DNA of 64,000 nt from Azospirillum agricola (GCF_017876095.1 NZ_JAGINM010000023.1:43399-107398), one strand, 5' to 3'; shown: positions 1 through 10,098, numbered from the stretch's first letter. Numbers and translations: made by a program. Notes: generated by a model not told the origin, from the letters alone.

Positions 1-3000
1 TCGCACTCGACGACCAGCCGGCCGGCCCGGCGGACCAGATCGGGCAAGGCGGTGCCGAACATGATCTCGTCGCCCAGCCCCTGCTCCCCCCACACCAGAA
101 TGCTCAGGCCCGACGGATCCTCGCCCAGCCATTCCGGCATCGCGAAGCGCCGCCCCCGTGACTCGCCCGCCGGGAAACGGGCGGCGTAGTCCCGCCAGCC
201 GCCGTCCAGGTCGCCCGCCGACAGACGCAGCAAGGCCCGGTTCATCCGCGCGTCGGCCCGGCCCGGCGCCAGCCGGATCGTCCGCTCGGCGTGCCGCCGC
301 GCCGCGCCGCTCCGGCCGAGCACCTGCTCCGCATGACCGAGGTTGAGATGCGCGTCGGCGAGCGCCGGGGCCAGCGCCAGCGCGCGGCGGTGCGCCGTCA
401 ACGCCTCCTCCCAGCGCGAGAGGCCGGCGAGCGCGGTCCCGAGATTCGACCAGGCCTTGGCGTGGCCCGGCGTCACCCGCAAGGCCCGCCGATGGTCGCG
501 GGCGGCGTCGGCGAAACGCTCCATGCCTTTCCGCGCGGCGCCGCCGGTGGTCAGCGCGCCGGTCAGGGCCGGAGCCAGCGCCACCGCGCGGACGGCGGAC
601 ACCAGCGCCTCGCCATGGCGCTTCAGGGTCAGCAGCGCCGCCGCCAGATTGCCCCAGCTTTCCGCCGAGGCCGGAGCCAGCCGCACCGCCCGGCGGTGGC
701 AGGCAACCGCCGGCTCCCCCGCTCCCAGCCCCTGCAACGCCACCCCGAGGTTGTTGAGCACCTCGGGAAAGGCGGGCGAGACGGCCAGTGCCTGGCGGTG
801 CCCGACGGCGGCCTCGCCCAGGCGCCCCTGCGCGCCCACGGCCAGAGCGAGGTTGGTCCTTGCGGCCGCCCGCAGCGGCTCCGCCGCCACCGCCGCCCGG
901 TGCCAGCGCTCGGCCGCCGCCGGATCGCCCAGCAGGCGATGCGCCGCGCCCAGCAAATCCAGTGTGACGCCGCGACGGTTGCCGAGGCCGACGGCACGCT
1001 CCAGGCTGCCGGCGGCCTCGGCGTGGCGTCCGCGCTTGAACAGGGCAGCCCCCAGCCCGGCATGGGCGTCGGAATCGGCGTCGTCCAGGGCCAACGCCGC
1101 GCGATACTGAATCTCCGCCTCGGCGGCGCGTCCGAGATCGTTCAGCAGCGCTCCCAGCCCGAGCCGCGCGTCGAGCGCCGCCGGATCGCGCTCAACCGCA
1201 TCGGCGAGGCAGGCAAGCGCTTCCGTCCGCCGCCCCATGGCGTGCAGCGCGGTCCCGAGGTTGGCGAGCGCCTGGACGAAGCCGGGCCGCTGGGCCAGCG
1301 CGGCGCGGTAGCGCGCCTCGGCCTCGGGCAGGCGGCCGAGCGCCTGGAGGGCGCTTCCCAGATTGTTCAGCGCATCGGGATAGGCCGGGCGCAGCCGCAG
1401 CGCCGTTTCATAGCAGCCCACCGCCTGCGGCAACCGCCCCAGAGCCTGGAGAACGGACCCGAGATTGCCGTGATACTCGGCAACGTCGCCGCGCCGGGCG
1501 ATGGCGCGGGCGATCAGCGCCGTCGCCTCCTCGTTGCGGTTCCGCTGATGGGCGGCGACACCCAGCAGATGGAGGGCGTCGGGATGCTCCGCATCGGCCG
1601 CGAGGATGGCCCGATAGACCGCTTCCGCCTCGTCGAGCCGCCCCGCCTGATGCAGCCGCAAGCCGTCGCCGAGACCGACGGCCGGGACTTGCGGATCGGG
1701 CGGAAGGGCCGGGGGCGGAGGGGCGTCCCGCGTCGGCGGGGCCAAGTCGCGCAGGTGCGCCGCCATGCGGACGAGCGTCCCGGCCAACGCCTCTCCCGAA
1801 CGGGGCTGGAACAGCCGCATCGACGGGAACCAGGGGCGGACGCCGCTGCCGAGCTGCGTCCAGTCCCGATGGCCGAAGCGCCAGACCGGCGTGCCCAGCG
1901 CGCCCGCCAGTTCCCCCACCGACATCGCCGGCGAGATCACGAGGTCGAGCGCGGCGATCAGCGCCGCCACGCCGTCGAAATCATCCTTGCGGTCCAGATC
2001 GTCCCAGCGGTGCAGGCGGATGCCGAAGCGTCGCTCCGCCTCGGCGATCTCGGCTTCGCAGTCGCCATATTGCAGAACCACCCAGGTGACGCCCGGCACG
2101 GCGAACAGCGCCCCCCACCACTCCAGCCCGACATAGGCGGCGCTCCGCTCCATCGTCAGAAGCTGGCTGCGCCAGCCGATCCCGACCATCAGCCCGGAGC
2201 CCAGCCCAGCCAGCCGGTCCCGCCATCCGGCGACCCGCGCCGGATCGGGAACCAGCCAGGAGGCGCCGGCGGGAAAGGACGACAGCTTCCCGCGCAGCAC
2301 GCGCGGCAGCGATCCCATCGGGACGTGGCGGTCATAATCGGGAACCGCCATCGTCTCGCGGCCCTGCGCATCGATGGCTTCGGCCCGCACGGTCAATCCG
2401 GGGAAGGAACGCGCGAACAGCGGCACCAGCCGGTGGTCGACCTCCAGGATGGCGGACCGGGTGCGCACGGCGATCTCCGGGACGAGGGCGGAAAACAGGA
2501 TGCTGTCGCCGACCCCCTGCTCGCCCCAGACCAGCAGGCGGCGCCCGGCCAGATCCTCGCCGCGCCACGCCGGCGCGCGCGGCTGGCGGCCGGCCCCGAC
2601 CTGCCCCGCCGCGAAACGCCACGCATAGCCCGGCCAGCCGGCCGTCAGGTCGCCAGCCTCCAGGCGCAGCAGCCCCTTGTTGAAATGGGCCAGCGGCAGG
2701 TCCGGACGCAACCGCAAGGAACGGTCGTAGCAACGCTCCGCCAGGGCGTCGCCCAGCCGCTGCCGCGCCAGACCGAGGTTGCTCCATGCCTCGGCGTAGG
2801 CCGGGTCGAGCGCCAGGGCGCGGCGAAACCAGCCTGCGGCCTCGGCGAAGAGAAGCCGGCCCTGCAAGGCGTGCCCATGGTTGTTGTTGGGAACCGCCTC
2901 GCCGGGGGCCAGTCGGACGGCACGGCGGTGGCAGAGGTCCGCTTCCGCGAAACGCTCGTCCTCCCGCAGGCCGTTGCCGAGGTTGGACTGGAACTCGGCC

Positions 3001-4034
3001 CGTCCGGGCTCCAGGGCGATGGCGGCGCGCCATGCCGGAAACGCGGCCGGCCTCCGCCCCAGCGCCTTGCGGGCGTTGCCCAGATTGTTCCAGGCGCCGG
3101 CCAGATCCGGCTTGTGGCGAAGCGCCGCGCAATGCAGCGCCTCGGCCTCGGCCAAACGCCCCTGCTTGGCGCGCAACGTGCCGAGATTGTCGCGGGGCTC
3201 CGCGAAATCGGGCTTCAGGGCAAAGGCCGCCTCGAAGCAGACGGCGGCCCGATCAGGTTCGTTCAATTCCTGAAGAAGAATCCCAAAATTATTGAGAACA
3301 ATCGGATTTCCCTGATCGATCCGCAAGGATTCGCCATAATGCGCCGCCGCCTCGTGCAGGCGTCCCTGCGCGTGCAGATTCGCGGCGAGCATGGCGAGGG
3401 CCGCCGCGTCGCCATCCTCCCGGCCCCCGAACGCCGCGGCCTGCCGGGCTGCTGCGGCGGCCTCGTCCAGACGCCCCAACTGCCGCAGGCTGATGGCGCG
3501 GTTCATCCAAGGACGCGGGTCGCCGGGCAGCAGGGCCGCCGCGCGCTCATGGGCGACGAGGGCCTCGTCCGCCCGCCCGAGGTCCTGAAGGATGGCGCCG
3601 AGATTGAGATGGGCATCCGCGAGGCTGGGGGACAGGCGCGCCGCTTCGGCGTAATGGACCGCCGCCCGCTCGCGCTTTCCATCGGCGACCAGCGCCAGCG
3701 CAAGGTTGAAATGGGCACCGGCGTGATCGGGGTTGCGGGCGATGGCGCGTTCCTGGGCGGCGACGGCATCCTCCACTCGTCCCAGCGCCTGCAACGCAAG
3801 TCCCAGATTGCCGTGGAAATCGGCGGGCGTGTCGTCGATCGCCAACGCCTTTTCAATCAATTCAACAGCTTCCTGGCTTTCTCCAATCTGATGCTTGAGG
3901 ACGCCAAGCAGATGAAGCGCGTCGGCGTGCGCCGGCTCGGCGTCAAGGACCATCCGGTACAGCGGTTCGGCCTCAGCGAGATTTCCCTCCTGATGGTGGC
4001 GCAGAGCGTCGGCGAATTGACCCTGAACGCTCAC
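1..4034 (-). CDS. Tandem TPR-glycosyltransferase protein, TPR-GT-TPR-GT (3' end beyond window)
   Basis: One uninterrupted minus-strand frame runs from a GTG at 4034 to the left edge, at least 1344 residues with no stop, so the C-terminus is missing. The GTG overlaps the stop of the upstream gene (GTGA), which implies translational coupling. Residues 1 to about 470 are tetratricopeptide repeats (for example LHLLGVLKHQIGE, GNLGLALQALGR). Residues about 480-755 form a GT9/heptosyltransferase-like domain with LLVWGEQGVGDSILF. A proline-rich hinge near residues 764-782 leads into a second TPR block (about 780-1255). A second GT domain then opens with ILVWGEQGLGDEIMF and is cut by the window. The family is annotated as TPR-containing glycosyltransferase; acceptor and sugar are unknown. 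Protein or surface-polysaccharide glycosylation is inference. The doubled architecture in a single chain is unusual. Confidence 0.85.
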   Translation of the reverse strand, partial: MSVQGQFADALRHHQEGNLAEAEPLYRMVLDAEPAHADALHLLGVLKHQIGESQEAVELIEKALAIDDTPADFHGNLGLALQALGRVEDAVAAQERAIARNPDHAGAHFNLALALVADGKRERAAVHYAEAARLSPSLADAHLNLGAILQDLGRADEALVAHERAAALLPGDPRPWMNRAISLRQLGRLDEAAAAARQAAAFGGREDGDAAALAMLAANLHAQGRLHEAAAHYGESLRIDQGNPIVLNNFGILLQELNEPDRAAVCFEAAFALKPDFAEPRDNLGTLRAKQGRLAEAEALHCAALRHKPDLAGAWNNLGNARKALGRRPAAFPAWRAAIALEPGRAEFQSNLGNGLREDERFAEADLCHRRAVRLAPGEAVPNNNHGHALQGRLLFAEAAGWFRRALALDPAYAEAWSNLGLARQRLGDALAERCYDRSLRLRPDLPLAHFNKGLLRLEAGDLTAGWPGYAWRFAAGQVGAGRQPRAPAWRGEDLAGRRLLVWGEQGVGDSILFSALVPEIAVRTRSAILEVDHRLVPLFARSFPGLTVRAEAIDAQGRETMAVPDYDRHVPMGSLPRVLRGKLSSFPAGASWLVPDPARVAGWRDRLAGLGSGLMVGIGWRSQLLTMERSAAYVGLEWWGALFAVPGVTWVVLQYGDCEAEIAEAERRFGIRLHRWDDLDRKDDFDGVAALIAALDLVISPAMSVGELAGALGTPVWRFGHRDWTQLGSGVRPWFPSMRLFQPRSGEALAGTLVRMAAHLRDLAPPTRDAPPPPALPPDPQVPAVGLGDGLRLHQAGRLDEAEAVYRAILAADAEHPDALHLLGVAAHQRNRNEEATALIARAIARRGDVAEYHGNLGSVLQALGRLPQAVGCYETALRLRPAYPDALNNLGSALQALGRLPEAEARYRAALAQRPGFVQALANLGTALHAMGRRTEALACLADAVERDPAALDARLGLGALLNDLGRAAEAEIQYRAALALDDADSDAHAGLGAALFKRGRHAEAAGSLERAVGLGNRRGVTLDLLGAAHRLLGDPAAAERWHRAAVAAEPLRAAARTNLALAVGAQGRLGEAAVGHRQALAVSPAFPEVLNNLGVALQGLGAGEPAVACHRRAVRLAPASAESWGNLAAALLTLKRHGEALVSAVRAVALAPALTGALTTGGAARKGMERFADAARDHRRALRVTPGHAKAWSNLGTALAGLSRWEEALTAHRRALALAPALADAHLNLGHAEQVLGRSGAARRHAERTIRLAPGRADARMNRALLRLSAGDLDGGWRDYAARFPAGESRGRRFAMPEWLGEDPSGLSILVWGEQGLGDEIMFGTALPDLVRRAGRLVVEC

Positions 4035-6064
4035 CTGGAATCTCCGGATAATCCCATAATCATTTGAGAAACCTGAATAAGAGCATCGCCCAACGACTCC
4101 CCGGTGCGAGGATGGACGCAGCGCATGCTGGGAAACCAGGGCCGGGTCGGGGCACCCAGATGGGTCCAGTCCGGCCAGCCGAGCCGCCAGACCGGAACCC
4201 CGAGCGCGCCAGCCAGTTCGCCCGACGAGGAGGCCACGGTGACCGCCAGATCCAGGCTGGCGACCAGGGCCGCGGTGGCCTCGAGATCGACCATTTGATC
4301 GAGATCGTCCCAGCGATGGATGCGCAGGCCGAAGCGTTCCTCGGCGGCGGCGATCTCCTCGCCGCGCCCGTCATATTGCAGGCTGATCACATGAATGTTG
4401 GGCAGGCGGAGAATGGGCTCCCATTGGTCGAGCGTGGTGTAGGCGGACCGCCGCTCCGTGGTGATCCGCCGGCTGGTCCAGGCGATGCCGACGGTCAGGC
4501 CGGGGCCGAGCGCCGTCAGCCGCTCGCGCCACAGGTCCGCCCGCACCGGATCCGGGCGCAGCCAGCCGGACCGGACCGGGAAGTCGGCCAGCCGGCCGCG
4601 CAACCGGCGCGGCAGCGACCCGAAGGGCGCGTGGCAGTCGGCGTCACGCGGCCCCTCCGTCGGCGGGCGCACCGTGGCGGTCGGAAAGGAGCGCTGGAAC
4701 AGCGGAACGAGGCGGGCGTCACACTCCACGATCACCGATCCGGCCCGCGCGATCACGTCGGGCAGGACGGAACCGAACATCAACTCGTCGCCCAAACCCT
4801 GCTCCGCCCACAGCAGGATCCGGCGACCCGACAGATCCTCGCCGTTCCACTCCGGAATCGGCAGACTGCGGGGGCGGCCCAACCGGCCGGAGGCGAAGCG
4901 GTCGGCGTAGTCGGCCCAGCCCTCCGCCAGCCGCCCCCGGCGCAGCCGCAGGATGGCGCGGTTGAAGCGCGCGACCGATTCCCTGGGATCGAACTCCAGC
5001 GCCCGGGTGAAGCTGGCCTCGGCGCCCCGGTCGTCGCCCAGATCCTGCAACGCCTGCCCGAGGTTGGCGTGGGCCGCCGCGTAGTCGGGCCGCAGATCGA
5101 GCGCCCGGCGCTGCAAGGCCGCCGCCTCGGCGCCGCGCCCTTGCAGGCGGCGCGCGTTGCCGAGGTTGGTCAGCGCCTCGGTCATCAGCGGGGCGAGCCG
5201 CACCGCGCGGGCGTAGGCGGCGGCGGCGGCGTCGATGCGGTCGGCCTTCTGCAAGCCGAGGCCGTAACCGTTCCACGCCTCGGCGTCCGCCGGTTCCACC
5301 GCGCAATAGCGGGCGTAGATCAGCCGCGCGTCGTCGCCCCGGCGCTGGACCACCCCGGCCAGCGCCAGCCAGGCGCCCGCGTGGTCGGGGCGCTGGGCCA
5401 CCACCATCTTCAGCGTCGTCACCCCCTCCTCCACCCGGTCCAGGTCGAGCAGGGCGAGGCCGAGCGCCGCGCGCGCCTCGACCAGATGCGGGTTGCCGGC
5501 CAGCGCCTGGCGCAGCAGCGGTTCGGCCTCGCCCGAGCGTTCCAGGGTGCGCAGGACGGCGCCGAGATTGCCCTTGGCCTCCGCGTAATCGGGACGGGCG
5601 CGCAGGGCGTCGCGGTAGGCGGCGGCGGCCTCGGCGAACCTTCCCTGGGCGTTCAAGGCGTTGCCCAGCGTGTTCGCGGCCTCCGGAAAGGCGGCGCGCA
5701 GGCGCAGCGCGGCACGGGCCGCCGCTTCCGCCTCCGCCGAGCGCCCGAGCGCCTGGAGGGCGAAGGCCAGATTGGCGTGGTAGTCGGGAACGTTGCGGTT
5801 GGCGCCGACCGCCTGCCCGATCAACGCGGCGGCGTCGGCGAAGCGCCCGGTCTGGCAGGCGATCATGCCAAGCAGATGCAGCGCGTCGGGGTGGCGCGGC
5901 TGGGCGGCCAGCGCCTGCCGGTAGAGCGCCTCGGCCTCGGCCAGCCGCCCAGCCTGATGCAGGGGGACCGCCTGCGCCAGAAGGTTGGCCGCCGCCGTCG
6001 CGGCGGCGGCGTTGCCCTTCGCGCTGGTGGCACCGGCGGTCCTGCGCTGGTTCCGGTTCATCAT
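4031..6064 (-). CDS. TPR repeat protein with C-terminal glycosyltransferase (GT9-like) domain
   Basis: About 677 residues from the ATG at 6064. A second ATG follows at once, and a GTG at 6103 would add 13 residues; a weak GGGGCGG lies just before the ATG. Residues up to about 370 are TPRs with the usual LHLLGMIACQTGR and NLGNALNAQGR patterns. The C-terminal part carries RRILLWAEQGLGDELMFGSV, HRWDDLDQMVDLEATAALV and a closing WRLGWPDWTHLG segment. These match the GT module of the long protein encoded downstream, so the pair probably arose by duplication. The stop overlaps the next start by 4 bases. No signal peptide is visible, so a cytoplasmic role is likely. The substrate cannot be read from sequence. 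Confidence 0.88.
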   Translation of the reverse strand: MMNRNQRRTAGATSAKGNAAAATAAANLLAQAVPLHQAGRLAEAEALYRQALAAQPRHPDALHLLGMIACQTGRFADAAALIGQAVGANRNVPDYHANLAFALQALGRSAEAEAAARAALRLRAAFPEAANTLGNALNAQGRFAEAAAAYRDALRARPDYAEAKGNLGAVLRTLERSGEAEPLLRQALAGNPHLVEARAALGLALLDLDRVEEGVTTLKMVVAQRPDHAGAWLALAGVVQRRGDDARLIYARYCAVEPADAEAWNGYGLGLQKADRIDAAAAAYARAVRLAPLMTEALTNLGNARRLQGRGAEAAALQRRALDLRPDYAAAHANLGQALQDLGDDRGAEASFTRALEFDPRESVARFNRAILRLRRGRLAEGWADYADRFASGRLGRPRSLPIPEWNGEDLSGRRILLWAEQGLGDELMFGSVLPDVIARAGSVIVECDARLVPLFQRSFPTATVRPPTEGPRDADCHAPFGSLPRRLRGRLADFPVRSGWLRPDPVRADLWRERLTALGPGLTVGIAWTSRRITTERRSAYTTLDQWEPILRLPNIHVISLQYDGRGEEIAAAEERFGLRIHRWDDLDQMVDLEATAALVASLDLAVTVASSSGELAGALGVPVWRLGWPDWTHLGAPTRPWFPSMRCVHPRTGESLGDALIQVSQMIMGLSGDSR

Positions 6065-6145
6065 GCCGCCCCGTCTGCCCGTTCCGGCTTCAGGGAATAG
6101 CACGAATCGCAGGCGGGAACAGCGCCCCGCCGGCCCCTTGGCGGA

Positions 6146-8458
6146 TCAGATCTCCCCGGCCACCGGCGGGCGGGGGGCGGCGTTGACCGGCTCGGCGAGC
6201 TGGGCGTCGACCACCGCGACCGCCGTCATGTTGACCAGGCCGCGCGTCGTCACCGACGGGGTGACGATGTGGACCGGACGCTCCACCCCCAGCAGGATCG
6301 GCCCGACATTCTGCGCCTCGCCCAGGATCTTCATCATGTTGAAGGCGATGTTGGCGGCGTCCAGCGTCGGCATGACCAGCAGGTTCGCCTCCCCCTTCAG
6401 GCGGCTGTCGGGCAGCACCTCCTTGCGGATCGCCTCGGCGAGCGCCGCGTCGGCGTGCATCTCGCCGTCGATCTCCAGGTCGGGCATCTCGGCCGAGGCC
6501 AGCTCGTAGGCTTGGCGCATCTTGCGCGCCGACGGGGTGTCGGCGCTGCCGAAGTTGGAGTGGGAGAGCAGCGCCACCTTCGGCTCGATGCCGAAACGCT
6601 TGACCTCGTCGGCGGCCAGCCGGGCGATCTCGGCCACCTGCTCGGCGGTCGGGTCGGGATTGACGTAGGTGTCGGTGATGAAGTGCACGCCCTTCTGCGA
6701 GATCAGCGCGTTCATCGTCGCCGCGACCTTCACCCCCTCGCGCAGCCCGATCAGGCCGGCGATGTGGGCGAAATGCTCGTTGAAGCGGCCCGACGTGCCG
6801 CAGACCAGCGCGTCGGCCTCGCCCCGGCGGACCATCAGGGCGCCGAAGACGGTCGGCTGGGTGCGCACGACGTTGGCCGCGTGGCTCGGCGCCACGCCGC
6901 GCCGGCCCATCAGCTTGCGGTACAGCTCGGCGTAATTGTGGGTGCGCAGGTCGCGGACGGTCTCGATCACCTCGACATCGCGGCCGATCTTCAGGCGCAG
7001 GCCCATCTCGCCGATGACCCGCTCGATCACCTCGCGGCGGCCGAGCAGGATCGGCTGGGCGATGCCGTCGTCGACCACCACCTGGGCGCAGCGGATGACG
7101 CGCGCGTCCTCGCCCTCGGCGTAGACGACGCGCTTGGGCGCGGTCTTGGCCTTGGTGATGACCGGCTTCATGAACAGGCCGGAGCGGATGACGTACTGGT
7201 TCAACTGGTCGCGGTAGGCGCGGAAATCGGCGATCGGCCGGGTGGCGACGCCGGATTCCATGGCGGCCTTTGCGACCGCCGACGACACCTCGACGATCAG
7301 GCGCGGGTCGAAGGGCTTGGGCAGGATGTAGTCGGCGCCGAAGCGCAAGGATTCGCCGACATAGGCCGCCGCCACCACGTCCGACGGCTCGGCCCGGGCG
7401 AGGTTGGCGACGGCGTGGGTCGCGGCGATCTTCATCGCCTCGTTCACCGTCGTGGCGCCGACGTCGAGCGCGCCGCGGAAGATGAAGGGGAAGCACAGCA
7501 CGTTGTTGACCTGGTTCGGGAAGTCCGACCGGCCGGTGGCGATGATGGCGTCGGCCCGCGCCTCGCGCGCCAGATCGGGCATGATCTCCGGCTCGGGGTT
7601 GGCGAGCGCCAGGATCAGCGGCTTCTCGGCCATGCGGGCCAGCAGCTCCGGCTTCAGCACCTTGGCGCCCGACAGGCCGAGGAAGATGTCGGCGCCGTCG
7701 ATGACGTCGGCCAGCGTGCGGGCGTCGGTCGCTTGCGCGTAGGCGTCCTTGTACTCGTTCATCTGCTCGTTGCGGCCCTTGTGGACCACGCCGGCGATGT
7801 CGACCAGCCAGACATTCTCGCGGCGGACGCCGAGGCTCAGCATCAGGTCGAGGCAGGCGATGCCCGCCGCCCCGCCGCCGGTGGAGACGACCTTCACCGT
7901 CGAGATGTCCTTGCCGACCAGGGCGAGGCCGTTGAGGACGGCGGCGCCCACCACGATGGCGGTGCCGTGCTGGTCGTCGTGGAAGACCGGGATCTTCATC
8001 CGCTCGCGGCAGCGGCGCTCGATCTCGAAGCAGGCCGGGGCGGCGATGTCCTCCAGGTTGATGGCGCCGAAGGTCGGCTCCAGCCGGACGATGGTCTCGA
8101 CCAGCGCGTCGACGTCCAGCTCGTTCAGCTCCAGGTCGAAGCAGTCGATCCCGGCGAATTTCTTGAAGAGGACGGCCTTGCCCTCCATCACCGGCTTGGC
8201 GGCCAGCGGGCCGATGTTGCCCAGCCCCAGCACGGCGGTGCCGTTGGTCACCACGGCGACGAGGTTGGCCCGCGCCGTCAGCGAGGCGGCCTGGGCCGGA
8301 TCGTTGGCGATGGCGGTGCTGGCGACGGCGACGCCCGGCGAATAGGCCAGCGCCAGATCGCGCTGGTTCGCCATCGGCTTGGTCGCGACGACCGCCAGCT
8401 TACCCGGGCGCGGGTTGCGGTGATACTCAAGCGCCATCGCGTCGAAATCGCCGGACAT
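6146..8458 (-). CDS. maeB: NADP-dependent malic enzyme, MaeB type with phosphotransacetylase-like C-terminus
   Basis: 770 residues, the usual length of MaeB fusion enzymes. It oxidatively decarboxylates malate to pyruvate with NADP+. The N-terminal half (about 1-430) holds the malic-enzyme motif LALAYSPGVA, the lysine region GKAVLFKKFAGIDCFDLEL and a nucleotide fold around VVSTGGGAAGIACLDLML. Residues from about 430 resemble phosphate acetyltransferase (VIRCAQVVVDDGIAQPILLG); in this family that part is a non-catalytic regulatory domain. It lies 222 bp downstream of dctA on the same strand, which fits joint use of imported C4-dicarboxylates: malate to pyruvate supplies acetyl-CoA when growing on dicarboxylates. 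Confidence 0.96.
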   Translation of the reverse strand: MSGDFDAMALEYHRNPRPGKLAVVATKPMANQRDLALAYSPGVAVASTAIANDPAQAASLTARANLVAVVTNGTAVLGLGNIGPLAAKPVMEGKAVLFKKFAGIDCFDLELNELDVDALVETIVRLEPTFGAINLEDIAAPACFEIERRCRERMKIPVFHDDQHGTAIVVGAAVLNGLALVGKDISTVKVVSTGGGAAGIACLDLMLSLGVRRENVWLVDIAGVVHKGRNEQMNEYKDAYAQATDARTLADVIDGADIFLGLSGAKVLKPELLARMAEKPLILALANPEPEIMPDLAREARADAIIATGRSDFPNQVNNVLCFPFIFRGALDVGATTVNEAMKIAATHAVANLARAEPSDVVAAAYVGESLRFGADYILPKPFDPRLIVEVSSAVAKAAMESGVATRPIADFRAYRDQLNQYVIRSGLFMKPVITKAKTAPKRVVYAEGEDARVIRCAQVVVDDGIAQPILLGRREVIERVIGEMGLRLKIGRDVEVIETVRDLRTHNYAELYRKLMGRRGVAPSHAANVVRTQPTVFGALMVRRGEADALVCGTSGRFNEHFAHIAGLIGLREGVKVAATMNALISQKGVHFITDTYVNPDPTAEQVAEIARLAADEVKRFGIEPKVALLSHSNFGSADTPSARKMRQAYELASAEMPDLEIDGEMHADAALAEAIRKEVLPDSRLKGEANLLVMPTLDAANIAFNMMKILGEAQNVGPILLGVERPVHIVTPSVTTRGLVNMTAVAVVDAQLAEPVNAAPRPPVAGEI

Positions 8459-8680
8459 GGGCCTCTTCCTCCGATTAACGTGATTCCGGTTAATTCGCTG
8501 AACCGGCTTTGGACTGGTGGTTGGTTATAGCCGAAGACATACCCCGATCCAAAGGGAAAGGGGGCGATTCGAACCCTGCCGAACCGTCCCCCTTACCTTA
8601 CATGACCCGGAAGCCGCCGGTGCGGATCACTTTCGCTTTTTCCGAAAACGGGCCTTCGGGCCTTCGTCAGGCGCCTCGCG

Positions 8681-9997
8681 TCAGATGCGGGCGAGCGCCG
8701 GCTCCTTGAAGTGCTCCTGGTACTCGGCGACCGCCTTGCTCTCGTCGAACTCGCCTTCCATCTTGGCGACGACGACGGTGGCGACGCCGTTGCCGACGAG
8801 GTTGGTCAGGGCGCGGGCCTCCGACATGAAGCGGTCGACGCCGAGCAGCAGGGCCAGCCCCTCGATCGGCAGCACGCCGGTGGCCGACAGGGTGGCGGCC
8901 AGCGTCACGAAGCCGCCGCCGGTCACCGCCGCCGCGCCCTTCGAGGTCAGCATCAGGATGACCAGGATGTAGAGCTGCTGCCAGATCGTCAGGTCGACGT
9001 TGAAGGCCTGGGCGATGAAGATCGCCGCCATCGACAGGTAGATCGAGGTGCCGTCGAGGTTGAAGGAGTAGCCGGTGGGGATGACGAGGCCGACGACGTG
9101 CTTGGAGCAGCCGAACTTCTGCATCTTCTCCATCATGCGCGGCAGCACGGACTCGGACGACGAGGTGCCGAGCACGATCAGCAGTTCCTGGCGGATGTAG
9201 CGGATGAAGCTCCAGATGCTGAAGCCGTAGGCCTTGGCGATGCCGCCCAGCACGACGAAGACGAAGATCGCCATGGTGATGTAGACCGACGCCATCAGCT
9301 GGCCCAGCGCGGTCAGCGACGAGATGCCGTACTTGCCGATGGTGAAGGACATGGCGCCGAAGGCGCCGACCGGGGCGACGCGCATCAGGATGCCGATGAC
9401 GCCGAACAGGGCGTGGCCGACCTTGTCGAAGATGTCCTCGACCAGCTTGCCCTTCTGGCCCATCGCCGACAGGGCGACGCCGAAGACCACGGCGAAGAAC
9501 AGGATCTGGAGCATGTCGCCCTGGACGAAGGCGCCGACCACGTTGTCGGGCACGATGCCGACGACGAAGTCCATGAAGCCGTGCTCCTTCGCCGTGGTGG
9601 CGTATTTCTGCACGGAATCGGCCTTGAGCTGGCCGGGGACGATGTTCATCCCGGCGCCCGGACGCACGAGGTTGACGACCAGCAGCCCGATGCCGAGCGC
9701 GAAGGTGGTCACGATCTCGAAATAGAGCAGCGCCTTGCCGCCGACCTTGCCGACCTTCTTCAGATTGCCGATCGAGGAGATTCCGGTGACGACCGTCAGA
9801 AAGACGATCGGGCCGATGACCATCTTCACCATCTTGATGAACAGATCGCCCAGCGGCTTCATCTCCACCGCGAGCGACGGGTAGAAGTGGCCGAGCAGAA
9901 TGCCGAAGCTGATGGCGGTCAGAACCTGGAAGGTCAGGTTGGTGTAGAAGGGCTTCTTCACCGGCCCGTGCTGGGCGGTGGCGGTCGCGTTGCTCAT
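8681..9997 (-). CDS. dctA: C4-dicarboxylate:cation symporter DctA
   Basis: 438 residues from the ATG at 9997, which has a GAGGAGA ribosome site just upstream. The frame extends further upstream but without family similarity. It is a DAACS-family inner-membrane symporter for succinate, fumarate and malate. Multiple hydrophobic segments are clear, with family motifs GTSSSESVLPRMMEKM, VVGLVIPTGYSFNLDGTSIY and RFMSEARALTNLVGNGVATV. It is divergent from dctB-dctD. A sigma54-type promoter and operator-like repeats lie in the shared upstream region, as expected for a DctB/DctD-controlled transporter. maeB follows on the same strand. Confidence 0.97.
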   Translation of the reverse strand: MSNATATAQHGPVKKPFYTNLTFQVLTAISFGILLGHFYPSLAVEMKPLGDLFIKMVKMVIGPIVFLTVVTGISSIGNLKKVGKVGGKALLYFEIVTTFALGIGLLVVNLVRPGAGMNIVPGQLKADSVQKYATTAKEHGFMDFVVGIVPDNVVGAFVQGDMLQILFFAVVFGVALSAMGQKGKLVEDIFDKVGHALFGVIGILMRVAPVGAFGAMSFTIGKYGISSLTALGQLMASVYITMAIFVFVVLGGIAKAYGFSIWSFIRYIRQELLIVLGTSSSESVLPRMMEKMQKFGCSKHVVGLVIPTGYSFNLDGTSIYLSMAAIFIAQAFNVDLTIWQQLYILVILMLTSKGAAAVTGGGFVTLAATLSATGVLPIEGLALLLGVDRFMSEARALTNLVGNGVATVVVAKMEGEFDESKAVAEYQEHFKEPALARI

Positions 9998-10082
9998 CGA
10001 CGGTCTCCTCGTGGCGTTCCTGCCGGGGCATCCGTTCTGTTGACCGACGATGCGGATGACCCCGTACTTGGTTGCCTGTGAA

Positions 10083-10098
10083 AGCAAGCGATGGGCCA
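10083..10098 (-). promoter_or_regulatory. Sigma54 (-24/-12) promoter of dctA
   Basis: On the minus strand the sequence reads TGGCCCATCGCTTGCT. This matches TGGCAC-N5-TTGCW with one mismatch and correct GG-to-GC spacing. Transcription would start near 10072, giving dctA a leader of about 75 bases. RpoN-dependent, DctD-activated dctA is established in rhizobia; its operation here is inferred from the match and the adjacent dctBD. Confidence 0.75.

Noticed and set aside
291..4067. 1258-codon open frame on the plus strand opposite the TPR-glycosyltransferase gene
   Set aside because: It is in codon register with the real minus-strand gene, has Arg/Gln/Gly-rich composition, no domains and no ribosome site; such antisense frames are a product of high GC content.
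6269..8530. 753-codon plus-strand frame opposite maeB
   Set aside because: Composition is dominated by Asp, Val, His and Arg from reversed GC-rich codons; maeB on the other strand is unmistakable.
8459..8680. Sequence cgattcgaaccctgcc resembling a tRNA T-arm between dctA and maeB
   Set aside because: No matching acceptor stem, anticodon arm or CCA-proximal pairing could be built around it; only the GTTCGAA core is shared. A short GGCC-loop-GGCC hairpin near 8652 is too weak to call as a terminator.
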